Below, piece after piece: positions 1 through 9,148 of a DNA stretch of 39,756 bases (position 1 is its first letter; each line of letters opens with the position of its first letter). The notes under the pieces were generated by a model. The model saw nothing but the letters and a program-made list of their open reading frames with translations, ran no database searches and was not told where the DNA came from. The translations under genes were made by a program, and so were the position numbers. Origin of the DNA: a virus; the IMG/VR virus record IMGVR_UViG_3300050006_000850, positions 1 to 39,756 of that record; one strand, 5' to 3'.

Positions 1-2910
1 AAGTACCAGTCGGTCATGGCGGGCAAGGAGGAGCTGGATGGCAAGTCCGGTCCCGAGGCCATCCGCGAGAAGCTGGAGGACATCAACGTCGACCAGCGGC
101 TGCGCCAGCTGCGCCGGAAGATGGACAAGACCGAGGCGCCAGCATCCCTGGCCAAGATGAGGAAGGAGACCCGCTACCTCGAGGCGCTCCAGGCCAACGA
201 GATGACGCCGAGCGACGCCTACCTCATGTCCGTGGTGCCCGTGCTCCCACCGTCGATGCGGCCGGTCTCCGTGATGGACGGGGGCGACCTCAACACCCGC
301 GACATCAACGGCCTGTACAAGTACCTCGCCATCTCCAACCGCCAGCTCCGGGAGTTCGACCCGGGCCTGCCCGAGACCGAGCGGAAGAAGCTGCAGGCCG
401 AGGTCTACGACGACCTCCGTGCCCTGACGTTGACGGGCAAGAACATCAACAAGCAGCAGTACCGTGGCGTGATGGAGACGATGAAGGGGGTGCCCCAGCC
501 CAAGGACTCCTTCTTCCAGAAGAACCTCATCAGCCGCAAGCAGGACCTCTCGATGCGGTCCATCATCATCCCCGAGCCGGCGATGGGGCTGGACGAGGTG
601 GGGATCCCCTACTCCCTGGCGAAGGAGACCTACAAGCCCTTCGTCGTGAGGAAGCTGCGGCTCGAGCAGGGGATGACCCCGCTCGAGGGGCAGAAGGAAG
701 TGGAGAAGGGCACGGAGCTGGCGCGGCGCACCCTGGAGCGCGTGCTGGAGGAGCGGCCCGTCCTGCTGAAGCGCGACCCAGTGCTCCACAAGTTTGGCAT
801 CATGGCCTTCCAGCCCAAGGTCGTGGGGGGCAAGGCCATCCGGATCCACCCGCTGGTAACCGGCGGGTACAACGCCGACTTCGACGGCGATGCCATGTCT
901 GCCTACGTCCCCCTCACCCACGAGGCGGTCAACGAGGCGCACAAGATGTTCCCCTCGCGCAACCTGTTCAGCCCCACCTCGGGGCGGCTGATGTACCAGC
1001 CCGGACACGAAGCGCAGCTCGGTCTGTACCGGCTGACGAAGTGGGGGGACCGCACGGGGCACGAGTTCAAGTCCGAGAAGGAAGCTGCGAAGGACGCGGC
1101 CGAGCTCGGCCTGGGGATGACCGATGTCATCACCGTCGCGGGCAAGGAGACGACGCTCGGCCGGCTGCTCATCAACAGGGCGCTGCCGAAGGGGCGCCGT
1201 GGGGACAAGAAGCTCCTCCACCAGCCCAGCTTCCTGTTGGACAAGGGTGAGGCACGGAAGCTGCTGACCGACCTGGCGGAGAAGCACCCCAACGACTTCG
1301 GGGAGTCGGTCAACCAACTGAAGGACCTGGGCAACAACTACGCCTACCAGTCCGGCTTCTCCGTCAGCCTCCGGGACTTCTCCCCCCAGCGTGCCATCCG
1401 CGACCGCATCCTCGGTGCTGCCCACCGGGAGGTGGCCGCCATCCACAAGCGCCGGGACATCTCTGAGGAGAAGCGGGAGGAGCTGGCGGCCGCGGCGTAC
1501 CAGAAGGCGACCAATGAGATGACCCGGGTCATCAAGCCGAAGCTGTCCCGGGAGAAGAACAACGCCCTGGAGCTGGTGTCCTCCGGTGCACGCGGAGACT
1601 GGGACCAGCTCCGCCAGATCGTCGTGGCCCCCATGCTCATCAAGGACGCGGCCGACCGTCCCATCCCCATCCCCATCACGAAGAGCTACGCCGAGGGCCT
1701 GGACACCGCGAGCTACTTCACCACGATGCAGGGCGCGCGCAAGACGATGATCCAGAAGACCAAGGAGACGGCCAAGCCCGGCGCCTTGACCAAGGACATC
1801 GTCAACTCGGCCATGAACATGCTCATCATCCCCGGGGACGCCCCCGACGACTCCGAGGATGGAATCTTCCTGGACACCGAGAGCCGGGAGATCATCGGCC
1901 GCTTCCTGTCGAAGCCGGCCAAGCTCCGGACGGGGGAGACCCTCCCACGCAACACGGAGCTGACCCCCGAGGTCATCACGCGCATCCGCAACGCGGGAGC
2001 GAAGCGGGTCTCGGTGCGCAGTCCTCTACGCAGTGCTGCAGCCCAGGGGCTCTACGCTCGGGACTACGGGACCCTCCCCGGCGGTGAGCTGCCGGAGCCA
2101 GGGACCAACATCGGCATCATCGCAGCCCAGGCGTTGGGTGAGCCGGCGACTCAGCTGTCCATGAAGGCGTTCCACCATGGCGGGGTGGCCAGCACCAAGG
2201 GGAAGGTCACGGACTCGTTCACCCGGGTGGAGAACCTGCTGCAGATGCCCGCGACGCTGCCGGACTCTGCCACCCTGGCGGAACGTGGTGGGCGTATCTC
2301 CAGGATCGAGAAGGACAAGGACGCCGGCGGGCTCAACGTGTGGGTGGAGGACCAGCGGCACTACGTCCCCGAGCACCTGGTCAACCAGGGGTTGCACCTG
2401 CGCAAGGGTGTGGCCGTGAAGCGCGGCGACAGACTGTCGGCAGGCCCCATCAACCCGCACGAGCTTCTTCCTTTGACCAACGTCAACACCGTGAGAAACT
2501 ACCTCACGGACGAGGTGCACACTGCGTACAAGGACTCGGGGGTCCAGCGGAGGAACGCTGAGGCAGTTATCCGTGCTATCACCAACCTCGGTGTGGTACG
2601 AGACCCGGCGGGGGATCCCACGTTGTTGAAGGGTGACCTCGTCTCGGTGTCGCAGATGGAAGCGCGCAACCGGAAGTCGAAGCGTCCGGTGACCTTCAAG
2701 CCGGTGCTGCGCGGTGTGAATCAGACGCCACTGGACATGCAGACGGACTGGATGGCCCGTATGCAATACCAGAGGCTGCAAGATACAGTGGTGGACGCAG
2801 CCCTGAAGAATTGGGGCAGTGACCTTCACGGGATGCACCCGGTGCCTGGTATGGCCTACGGTGCCGAGTTCGGGAAACCAGCGCTGGGAGTGACGAGCTT
2901 CAAGTACTGA
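1..2910 (+). CDS. rpoC: RNA polymerase beta' subunit (5' end outside window)
   Basis: This is the catalytic largest subunit of a multisubunit RNA polymerase. The frame is open from base 1, and the first ATG at 16 is not the true start because homology to the beta' clamp region is already under way there. In order I see the segment ending VLPPSMRPVSVMDGG (canonical 'IPPDLRPMVQLDGG'), the double-psi barrel with the metal-binding triad NADFDGD at visible codons 291-297, a bridge-helix region starting SGARG near codon 525, and the trigger-loop region IIAAQALGEPATQLS near codon 705. A jaw/C-terminal part ends at residue 969 of the visible frame. The layout is that of a cellular beta' in one chain, not split as in phiKZ-type phages. 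It is followed after 9 bases by virion-type genes. One copy of the CGACAGWCTGTCG palindrome lies near its 3' end. The missing N-terminus should lie upstream. Confidence 0.93.
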   Translation, partial: KYQSVMAGKEELDGKSGPEAIREKLEDINVDQRLRQLRRKMDKTEAPASLAKMRKETRYLEALQANEMTPSDAYLMSVVPVLPPSMRPVSVMDGGDLNTRDINGLYKYLAISNRQLREFDPGLPETERKKLQAEVYDDLRALTLTGKNINKQQYRGVMETMKGVPQPKDSFFQKNLISRKQDLSMRSIIIPEPAMGLDEVGIPYSLAKETYKPFVVRKLRLEQGMTPLEGQKEVEKGTELARRTLERVLEERPVLLKRDPVLHKFGIMAFQPKVVGGKAIRIHPLVTGGYNADFDGDAMSAYVPLTHEAVNEAHKMFPSRNLFSPTSGRLMYQPGHEAQLGLYRLTKWGDRTGHEFKSEKEAAKDAAELGLGMTDVITVAGKETTLGRLLINRALPKGRRGDKKLLHQPSFLLDKGEARKLLTDLAEKHPNDFGESVNQLKDLGNNYAYQSGFSVSLRDFSPQRAIRDRILGAAHREVAAIHKRRDISEEKREELAAAAYQKATNEMTRVIKPKLSREKNNALELVSSGARGDWDQLRQIVVAPMLIKDAADRPIPIPITKSYAEGLDTASYFTTMQGARKTMIQKTKETAKPGALTKDIVNSAMNMLIIPGDAPDDSEDGIFLDTESREIIGRFLSKPAKLRTGETLPRNTELTPEVITRIRNAGAKRVSVRSPLRSAAAQGLYARDYGTLPGGELPEPGTNIGIIAAQALGEPATQLSMKAFHHGGVASTKGKVTDSFTRVENLLQMPATLPDSATLAERGGRISRIEKDKDAGGLNVWVEDQRHYVPEHLVNQGLHLRKGVAVKRGDRLSAGPINPHELLPLTNVNTVRNYLTDEVHTAYKDSGVQRRNAEAVIRAITNLGVVRDPAGDPTLLKGDLVSVSQMEARNRKSKRPVTFKPVLRGVNQTPLDMQTDWMARMQYQRLQDTVVDAALKNWGSDLHGMHPVPGMAYGAEFGKPALGVTSFKY
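2427..2439. promoter_or_regulatory. 13-bp palindrome site 1, CGACAGACTGTCG
   Basis: Perfect dyad with a central A, inside the beta' gene (codons for D-R-L-S). It is one of six identical-core copies in the window. Function is inferred only; see findings. Confidence 0.7.
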
Positions 2911-2919
2911 GGAGAGACC

Positions 2920-3345
2920 ATGCAGGACCTCGAAAAGACCGCCGTGTTCCACCAGTTCAGGGCCGCTGCCCTCGACGAGGTGGAGAAGCTCGCCTCCGAG
3001 CAGGGGCTCACTGACCTGGAGAAGGTGGCTATCCTCGGGGCCGTCGGCAAGTTCCTGGGGGGCATCGCCACCAAGGGCGGGCGGGCCTTCGGGCGCCGTG
3101 GGTCCAAGGTGATGGCCCGGCAGGCTACGGCCGGTGGTGGCAAGGCGGTCAGCCCGTCCTGGCACATCGGTGCAGGCAACCGGCTCGGCGAAGCAGGCAA
3201 GTGGATGGCAGCCAACCCGCGTGCCGCGGGGGGCATGGGCCTCGCGGCCGGCGCCGCCCCGGTCGGCATGGGTGGCGCGTTCGCCGCCGGTGGTGCAGCC
3301 GGTGAGGCGCATCAGGGTGCCCGCCGGGCCGTCGCCGCGAGGTAA
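2920..3345 (+). CDS. small Gly/Ala-rich virion-type protein with K-x-A motifs
   Basis: A 141-residue protein that I do not recognise. It starts at ATG 2920 behind a GGAGAG ribosome site. The N-terminal 45 residues are helical and carry three short motifs, EKTA, EKLA and EKVA, that recur in many other proteins of this window. The C-terminal half is rich in glycine and alanine, with a membrane-like stretch around residues 106-130. It lies between the RNA polymerase beta' gene and the baseplate spike gene, in the same direction and with gaps of 7-9 bases, so it is probably co-expressed late with the virion genes. A small structural or ejected protein is plausible but unproven. Confidence 0.75.
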   Translation: MQDLEKTAVFHQFRAAALDEVEKLASEQGLTDLEKVAILGAVGKFLGGIATKGGRAFGRRGSKVMARQATAGGGKAVSPSWHIGAGNRLGEAGKWMAANPRAAGGMGLAAGAAPVGMGGAFAAGGAAGEAHQGARRAVAAR

Positions 3346-3352
3346 TGCGTAG

Positions 3353-4474
3353 GTGACCCCCAACCCCACGATTCATGGGCTGCGCAAGCCGGCCTTCATC
3401 GAGTCCGCACGGGTGGTGAACGTGGATGCGGCGAACTACTCGGTGGACATCCTCACGGACCCGCCTGACCAGCGGTACTGGGGAGATATGCCGTTCGCGT
3501 CGCCGTACATGCACCACCAGGGTGGGGAGGGAGTCTACGCCATGCCCGAGGTGGGGGCACGCTGCTGGATCTGCTGGCCGAGCGACGCGCTCGACCCGTT
3601 CGTCCTGGCCTACGGCCCCTACGCATCTGCGGAGGACGCCGCGGCGCACCGCTGGCGCGGAGGTCGGGAGGAGCTGCGCCCCGGGGACATCTACATGGGC
3701 ACGCGCGACCGCAACGGCATCGTCATCCGCCGCGGTGGGGTGCTGCAGGTGATGTCTACCCCACTGGCCCAGCGGATGTACATCCCCATCAACAACCTCA
3801 TCCGGGACTTCTGCCAGAACTACGGCATGCACACGTTCGGTGGCGACCTGACCTGGGAGGTGGGGTCCCCCGCGGCCAATGCCTACGGTGACAAGGAGAC
3901 CGTGTGGAAGCTCCGAGCCAAGGAGAAGGCCGACGATCCCGGCATCGTCTGCGAGCTCTCCCTCGGGCACCACGACGACGACAGCGCCCTGGAGCTGCTC
4001 ATCTACAGCGACGGCACGGACGAGCACACGCAGGTGGCCCACCTCACCATCGACAAGGCCGGGGTCGTCACCTGGACGCTGGAGCACAGCTTCGGCATCA
4101 CCACCGAGAAGTCTTTCACGGTTGCTGCCAAAGAGACCGTGGAGATGGTGGCCAAGGAGACGATGACCCTCGATGGTGAGCAGGGGGTCACCCTGCAGAG
4201 CACCAGTGCCGGCATCAGGTTGTTGGCCAAGGACGACATCGAACTGGGGGACTCGGGCCTCGTGGTGAAGCCCGATGGTCGGATCGAGGTGGGCAAGGGG
4301 GCTACGGAGCCCATCCCCATGGGGAACAAGCTGGCCTCCTGGCTGTCCGGGCACGGCCACGTCCTCACCGGGACCGTGACCGGGACGGCAGTCAGTGGGC
4401 AGACCACTGGGTTGCTCCCGGGAACCCCAGATCCGACGACCGTGATCCTCTCGCAGAAGCATACGGTGAACTAG
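3353..4474 (+). CDS. baseplate spike / gpV-like tail protein
   Basis: A 373-residue protein starting at GTG 3353, behind a GAGGT site nine bases upstream. The N-terminal 95 residues look like the OB-fold of gpV/gp5-type baseplate proteins: alternating beta strands, then the stretch YAMPEVGARCWICWPS, typical of the 'P.vGd.V.v.f' core. The middle contains a run of short beta repeats around residues 235-310 (VEMVAKETMTLDG, VTLQSTSAGIRLLA, and so on), typical of a triple-stranded beta-helix needle. The C-terminal part has a His-Gly-His segment (SGHGH). Known relatives sit at the tip of contractile tails and help pierce the envelope. The exact subfamily cannot be fixed without a structure search. 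Confidence 0.7.
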   Translation: MTPNPTIHGLRKPAFIESARVVNVDAANYSVDILTDPPDQRYWGDMPFASPYMHHQGGEGVYAMPEVGARCWICWPSDALDPFVLAYGPYASAEDAAAHRWRGGREELRPGDIYMGTRDRNGIVIRRGGVLQVMSTPLAQRMYIPINNLIRDFCQNYGMHTFGGDLTWEVGSPAANAYGDKETVWKLRAKEKADDPGIVCELSLGHHDDDSALELLIYSDGTDEHTQVAHLTIDKAGVVTWTLEHSFGITTEKSFTVAAKETVEMVAKETMTLDGEQGVTLQSTSAGIRLLAKDDIELGDSGLVVKPDGRIEVGKGATEPIPMGNKLASWLSGHGHVLTGTVTGTAVSGQTTGLLPGTPDPTTVILSQKHTVN

Positions 4475-4483
4475 GAGACTGCC

Positions 4484-6466
4484 ATGAATCTCTTCCTCGA
4501 CGAACAGCTTTCCACGGAGAAGACGGCTGCATCCATCGCCAGGATGGACAGCAATCCCGCGACGTGGTCCAAGCAGATTCTGCAGGAGGCGCACCGTCAG
4601 CTGCCCTTCCTGCAGGAGTACGACATCTCGATCAACCTCACGGACTCCGCCCCCGAGCAGGGCTACGCCATCGGGTACATCGAGGTGAAGAACCCCACGA
4701 TGATGACGCCGGGGGACGAGATGATCACCCAGCCGGTGAAGCACGGGCGCATCCCCATCATCATCCGGGAGTTCGAGCTGCACCCCCTCGACCTCTTCAT
4801 GAAGGGGGACAAGTCCTTCCCCCTGACGGAGGCGCGGTTCCGGCAGGCCATGTTCCGCCCGGACGAGTTCGACTCCCCACAGAACCTCCCGCCGGAGGTG
4901 AGCATCGGGGACAACCTCGAGCCCCCCTTCGTCGGGAACCGCGGTGGGTTCCTCTCGGGTGGGAGGGAAGTGACCAGCTCGGTGGAGCTCCCGCCGCTGC
5001 TGTACACGCTGGCTCCCCTGATGGACAACCAGACCATCGAGAAGGTGGCTGCCATCGTGGCTGGTGACCCCACCATGCAGGCGAGGTTCCGCGCCAGCCC
5101 CGAGGCGGCGGCGAGCCTGGGGTTCCTGGCGGGCTCCAGCGAGATGGAGAAGGCCTCGTCCGACCAGGTGTGGTCGGCGGTGGTCGAGCGCATCAAGCCC
5201 AACGTCATCCAGGTGGAGAAGCTGGCCAGCGGGAAGTTCCGGGTGAAGTGGGCCAACTCCGAGGCGTTCGCGCCCCAGGAGGAGGAGATGGCACAGCCCC
5301 AGGTCGAGGAGATGGCTGGCCCGGAAGCTGGCGGCCTCGACGAGGGGGAGAATCTCACCGTGTCCCCCGACGCGGCCGCCCCGATGCCCACTGAGCCGGA
5401 GATGGACAGCAAGGCCATCGCCGAGTTCGGGCAGTGGAAGGTCATGTCCCTGGACGGCCGCGAGCTGGTCGGCTGGGTGTTCCCCCAGCTGCTGAGCTTC
5501 GACGGGGAGCCCCTCCCCATGTCCCTGTTCACCAACGGCTCGGAGTACGCCATCCAGGGTGCCGTCGCCGGCAGCCGGGTGGGGCAGGGGGTCAACCTCC
5601 CGCACAGTGAGCCCAACGGCTACGGCTGCTTCTACTCCATCTCCGAGGGCGCAGCCCGGGCGACCATCCCTTTCCAGATCGAGGCCGTCCAGGGTGGCGA
5701 GGAAGGCACCATCTACTCGGTCAGCACCGACATGGGCGAGGAGTTCCAGGTGCAGGTGGTCCCGCAGCTGCAGGTCATCACGTCCATGGGCGAGGGGATG
5801 TACGGAGTGCCCGAGCACTACGGCTTCCTCCCACTGACGGGGCAGCTCACCAAGCTGGTGGAGAACCCGGAAGAGCTTTCCAAGGAGTCCGAGGCCCGGG
5901 AGATCGCCGACTGGGGCGAGGTCATCACTGATGGCTCCGTCTACAGCCTGCATGGTCGCCCGTTCGAGAAGTTGGCGGACTCCGTCAAGAGCTTCATCGA
6001 CAGGCCGGCGGCCGAGTTCCTCCTGGTCTCGGCCGGGGCCAACCCCGACGAGGTCAAGTCCAAGTTCGCGTCGGTGGGTGAGCACTTCAACGGGGGCACC
6101 TTCACCTTCATGAACCTGCGGCAGATCACCCCGTTCACCGAGGTGTACGAGGACGCCGTGAAGACGGCCAGTGCGGTGCGCGGGGAGCTTCCCCAGCCGG
6201 TGCTGCTGGTCAAGGAGGCTGCCGACGTGGCCGTCGGCGACGGGACCGCGGTGGATGCCGTGCTGTCCCTGGGCTTCCTCACCCCCGAGACGGTCTCGGT
6301 GTTCCTCTCCTACATCCCGTACCTCGAGGACACCGTCAACCGCCTGGCCGACCTGCTGATGGCCACGCGGATGGGCCTCCGCATCCTGAATGAGAGCTCG
6401 GTACGCACGGCGCTGTTCTCCTTGGAGGAGACGCTCAACGGACTGAAGCTGCTGGCGCAGGCATGA
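4484..6466 (+). CDS. large virion-type protein, unknown fold
   Basis: A 660-residue protein with a clear start: GGAG followed by ATG 4484. I do not recognise a named family. The first 150 residues contain a beta-rich section with 'MMTPGDEMITQPVKHGRIPI'. Residues 265-305 are an acidic, proline-rich linker, and a second folded beta-rich block follows up to residue 480. Short motifs EKTA, EKVA, EKAS, EKLA, VKTA and VKEA are spread through it. It is translationally coupled to the next gene by an ATGA overlap (6463-6466). Its position directly after the baseplate spike gene suggests a tail or baseplate-associated structural protein. It lacks clear portal or tape-measure features. Confidence 0.75.
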   Translation: MNLFLDEQLSTEKTAASIARMDSNPATWSKQILQEAHRQLPFLQEYDISINLTDSAPEQGYAIGYIEVKNPTMMTPGDEMITQPVKHGRIPIIIREFELHPLDLFMKGDKSFPLTEARFRQAMFRPDEFDSPQNLPPEVSIGDNLEPPFVGNRGGFLSGGREVTSSVELPPLLYTLAPLMDNQTIEKVAAIVAGDPTMQARFRASPEAAASLGFLAGSSEMEKASSDQVWSAVVERIKPNVIQVEKLASGKFRVKWANSEAFAPQEEEMAQPQVEEMAGPEAGGLDEGENLTVSPDAAAPMPTEPEMDSKAIAEFGQWKVMSLDGRELVGWVFPQLLSFDGEPLPMSLFTNGSEYAIQGAVAGSRVGQGVNLPHSEPNGYGCFYSISEGAARATIPFQIEAVQGGEEGTIYSVSTDMGEEFQVQVVPQLQVITSMGEGMYGVPEHYGFLPLTGQLTKLVENPEELSKESEAREIADWGEVITDGSVYSLHGRPFEKLADSVKSFIDRPAAEFLLVSAGANPDEVKSKFASVGEHFNGGTFTFMNLRQITPFTEVYEDAVKTASAVRGELPQPVLLVKEAADVAVGDGTAVDAVLSLGFLTPETVSVFLSYIPYLEDTVNRLADLLMATRMGLRILNESSVRTALFSLEETLNGLKLLAQA

Positions 6467-7368
6467 CCGCAGTGCTGTCGGCCCGCCCTCGCCACCCGAG
6501 CGAGCGCTTTATCCTCTTCCTCCTGACCCAGGAGGATCCGGATGAGTGCCACTCCGACGTCGTCCTGGCCCAGCTGGATGCGTGCAAGCTGCCCCCGGTG
6601 GAGGAGGCACACGTGGACGCGCTGCGCTTCGAGCTGCTGCGCGTCGTCCCCACACCATTCATGCCGAGGAACCGGCGGCACCAGAAGTCGATGGACTTCC
6701 TCCGCCAGTTTGGGGTGTACGACCTGCACCACCCCAACCCAGGGGTGGAGGAGGCCGCGAGCATCCTGGCGGACTACTCCGTTCGACGACGCGTGGAGAT
6801 CGGGCTGCTCGGGCGCGTGTCCCACAGCCTCATCGCCAAGGAGATCGGGGAGCAGCAAGGCGTCGACCTCACCGAGGAGGGTGTCGGTGCCTACGAGCAC
6901 TTCTTCTGGGACGTCAGCACGATGAGCCTCGAGGAGTGGGCGGCCATCATCGACCAGCAGCCCATCGCAGCCCTCATCCGGGACAGCCAGCTGTCTGCCC
7001 TGCAGTGCGGGGGGAAGGTTGCCCTGTCCAAGATGGGGTTGGCCCCCAGCGTCGACCCCCAGGAGATGATCCAGGACATGCTCCGACGCGTGTACCTGAA
7101 CTTCGTCGAGGTCGACAAGGTGGTGCCCCTCCACAAGGACAAGGTCACCATGCTGACGGGGCTGGCGAGCATGGGGATTGCTCTGTACAAGCAGGCGACC
7201 ACCAGCGAGCACGCCCTGCGCCGGTTGCTGCGTGACTTCGAGCGGATGAAGATGGAAACTAACGACGAGAACACCCCGGCGCTGTCAGACCTCGTCGACA
7301 AGGACGGGTCGTGCACCGACACGGCGGACATCATCCCGCTGCACGGGGAGAGGAAGAAGGGAAGCTGA
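6463..7368 (+). CDS. conserved-type phage protein of unknown function
   Basis: A 301-residue soluble protein starting in the ATGA overlap with the previous stop. It has no signal peptide or membrane segment. The sequence is mostly alpha-helical, with aromatic-rich stretches such as EHFFWDVSTMSLEEW near residue 145. The C-terminal 40 residues are charged and probably disordered. A helix pair near residues 118-140 (HSLIAKEIGEQQG) faintly resembles a helix-turn-helix, but I would not name it as one. It lies in the tail/baseplate gene string. The spacer variant of the 13-bp palindrome lies within it at 6982-6995. Confidence 0.7.
   Translation: MTAVLSARPRHPSERFILFLLTQEDPDECHSDVVLAQLDACKLPPVEEAHVDALRFELLRVVPTPFMPRNRRHQKSMDFLRQFGVYDLHHPNPGVEEAASILADYSVRRRVEIGLLGRVSHSLIAKEIGEQQGVDLTEEGVGAYEHFFWDVSTMSLEEWAAIIDQQPIAALIRDSQLSALQCGGKVALSKMGLAPSVDPQEMIQDMLRRVYLNFVEVDKVVPLHKDKVTMLTGLASMGIALYKQATTSEHALRRLLRDFERMKMETNDENTPALSDLVDKDGSCTDTADIIPLHGERKKGS
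6982..6995. promoter_or_regulatory. spacer variant of the palindrome, GACAG-CCAG-CTGTC
   Basis: Same half-sites as the 13-bp palindrome, but separated by four bases instead of one. It is included because it falls in the otherwise empty 11.7-kb gap between sites 1 and 2 and makes the spacing even. This may be coincidence. Confidence 0.35.
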
Positions 7369-7712
7369 TGGACAAGGCAAGCCTCCAGGTCAAGCCGGTC
7401 ACCACGCTCCCACTCGTGGACTTTGGCCCCGTGAAGGTCGACTGGGTCTTCAAGGACGGCAACATCATCTACCACCTCTACCGGGGTGACGCGCTGCGTC
7501 GGTGGCCCGGCGAGCTAGCGATGCGGCAGGCCATCGGCGACGTCTTCGAGGCACTGGGTGTCTCCTCCGACACCGTTGTCGGCTCCTACACCGAGGAGGT
7601 GGACAGCTGGGCCGTCAAGGCACCCGGGGTGGGCGGTGACACCGAGCGCCTGGTGGCGATGACCGCAACCTTCGGGGAGCTCCTGGCGGAGAAGATGCGC
7701 GATGCCGCCTGA
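7368..7712 (+). CDS. small unknown protein
   Basis: A 114-residue protein. I chose ATG 7368 because it overlaps the previous stop as ATGA and gives the normal packing of this gene string. It has no recognised domain. It looks like a compact alpha/beta protein (WVFKDGNIIYHLYRGDAL near residue 25) with a helical C-terminus. The next gene starts inside its last four codons. It is probably co-translated with its neighbours as part of the tail-side virion operon. Confidence 0.7.
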   Translation: MDKASLQVKPVTTLPLVDFGPVKVDWVFKDGNIIYHLYRGDALRRWPGELAMRQAIGDVFEALGVSSDTVVGSYTEEVDSWAVKAPGVGGDTERLVAMTATFGELLAEKMRDAA

Positions 7713-9117
7713 CCTGCTCAAGCTGGCCGCTGAGGTGGGCCCACTGCCGTCCCCGGCGATGCCGGAGCCCAAGCCGATGGTGCCCTACTCCATGGGTGCA
7801 CCCAGTTCTGACTGGGGTCAGCGCCTGAAGCGCAAGGAGGAGCTGAAGGAGTACACCCAGTACAGCCGCGACGGGAAGTCGTTCTTGCTGGACAAGGACA
7901 TCCCGATGCTGCAGGACCTGGGCGAGGGCGAGGCAGGTCTCGAGGCCATCCGAAAGGCCATCCGTTCCGGTACGGATACAGACTGGACCCACCCACAGGT
8001 AGCCATCCCTGGGGATGTCGACCTGCTCAAGCGGTTCCCCTCCTTCCAGAAGAGCGTGCTCCCAGCCATCCGGCTTCCCGGAGAGCCAAGGGGTGGGGAC
8101 ACCTGGCGGTCGGGTAGGCTGCACGCCCACAGGTACGGGCCCACGTGGTTGATGCACGAAGACGAGCACGCCCCCCAGTCGCCCCGGATTGGCAACCTCC
8201 GCCCGATGATGAAGCTGCGGGAGACCCTGACCCTCGAGGCCGCCAGGCACATCCCCGAGGCGGGGAAGGCACAGGTCCGTCGCTACCGGGCACTGCGCCC
8301 CGTCGTTGTGGACTCCCCGAGGGGGAAGTGGGAGCGGGAGAAGACCTCGTCCGCGGCGGCGATGCACTCCCAGGCAGTCATCGAGGCAGCCCACGCTCAT
8401 GCCCTCCGAAGCCAAGCACCGCGGTGGTTTGCGAAGGTGCGTGGCGCACCCGCACGTCATCAAGCGGAGGCTCTGCGTCTGCGCCTTCAGGAGACCACCG
8501 GGAGATTCGAGGAGGCCTTGAACGAGGCGAAGCGTTTGGGGCAGAAGGAGGTGGCAGCCCCCAATGCCCCCTACTACTACGCTGGTCGGCTCGAGGCAAT
8601 AAACAGTAGGGCAGATGCGTCGGCTGAGAAGCTGCAGCAGTTTGCTGAGTCGCTGCAGCCAGAGCAGATGGAGGGGGCGATCCGTACTGCGCGCCTGCAG
8701 GCACTGTTGGGCGGAGCCGGATTCCTCTCGGCAGCTACGGCACCGGCAGTGTCAATCCCTCTTGGGGTATCGGCGAGCAACAGAAAGCAGGACCAGGAGA
8801 AGGTGGCACAGAACCCGCCGCCACCGCAGCCAGAGGTCGACCCGACGGGCAACATGTGGGGGCTCGCCGGCGGCGCCGGTACCCTGCTCGCAGGTGGACT
8901 CGCAGGCCGTGCCTTCCTACCACAGGCAGCCACCAGCCGGGCGGCACAGCACCTGCTGACCGACGCACAGCTGGCGACGGCCCGGGACTGGGCAGCCCGC
9001 AAGGGCATGCTTGGCGGCGCTATCCTGGCTGCCATCCCGGCGTGGCAGGTGGCGAAGATGGTAGCCAACTCCCCCCGCCGCAACACGGCGTGGCAGCATC
9101 AGGTGTTTGGGTTCTGA
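7702..9117 (+). CDS. helical virion-type protein with C-terminal membrane-like segments
   Basis: A 471-residue protein starting at ATG 7702, overlapping the previous gene by 11 bases. The N-terminus is proline-rich with a LLKLAAEV motif. Residues 200-315 are strongly helical and charged (coiled-coil like). The C-terminal third has three Gly/Ala-rich hydrophobic stretches, around residues 336-352, 390-410 and 432-450. The middle contains a histidine-rich patch near residues 140-155. I cannot assign a function. Long helices plus glycine-zipper hydrophobic segments resemble internal virion or ejection proteins of large phages, which is inference. Confidence 0.7.
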   Translation: MPPDLLKLAAEVGPLPSPAMPEPKPMVPYSMGAPSSDWGQRLKRKEELKEYTQYSRDGKSFLLDKDIPMLQDLGEGEAGLEAIRKAIRSGTDTDWTHPQVAIPGDVDLLKRFPSFQKSVLPAIRLPGEPRGGDTWRSGRLHAHRYGPTWLMHEDEHAPQSPRIGNLRPMMKLRETLTLEAARHIPEAGKAQVRRYRALRPVVVDSPRGKWEREKTSSAAAMHSQAVIEAAHAHALRSQAPRWFAKVRGAPARHQAEALRLRLQETTGRFEEALNEAKRLGQKEVAAPNAPYYYAGRLEAINSRADASAEKLQQFAESLQPEQMEGAIRTARLQALLGGAGFLSAATAPAVSIPLGVSASNRKQDQEKVAQNPPPPQPEVDPTGNMWGLAGGAGTLLAGGLAGRAFLPQAATSRAAQHLLTDAQLATARDWAARKGMLGGAILAAIPAWQVAKMVANSPRRNTAWQHQVFGF

Positions 9118-9118
9118 C

Positions 9119-9148
9119 ATGCCCTTCAAGTCCGAGGACCAGCGCCTG
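9119..9148 (+). pseudogene. 5' remnant of the polyvalent gene (MPFKSEDQR...)
   Basis: ATG 9119 begins the peptide MPFKSEDQR. This matches MPFSSERQR at the start of the large gene at 9683, and MPFKSE-type starts are common in phage proteins. The match ends where the minus-strand HNH gene begins. Beyond that point the frame is only antisense to the HNH gene. It is best read as the original 5' end left behind by the HNH insertion. Confidence 0.55.

Noticed and set aside
2427-2439. The 13-bp palindrome as a transcription terminator or an SOS box
   Set aside because: The arms would leave a one-base loop, there is no T-run, and the copies lie inside genes. The sequence does not fit LexA boxes such as CGAAC-N4-GTTCG.
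3149-6085. A 978-codon open frame on the minus strand opposite the baseplate genes
   Set aside because: The plus-strand genes have recognisable domains, ribosome sites and coupled starts. The antisense frame is His/Gly/Leu/Arg-rich, as expected from GC-rich codons read backwards.
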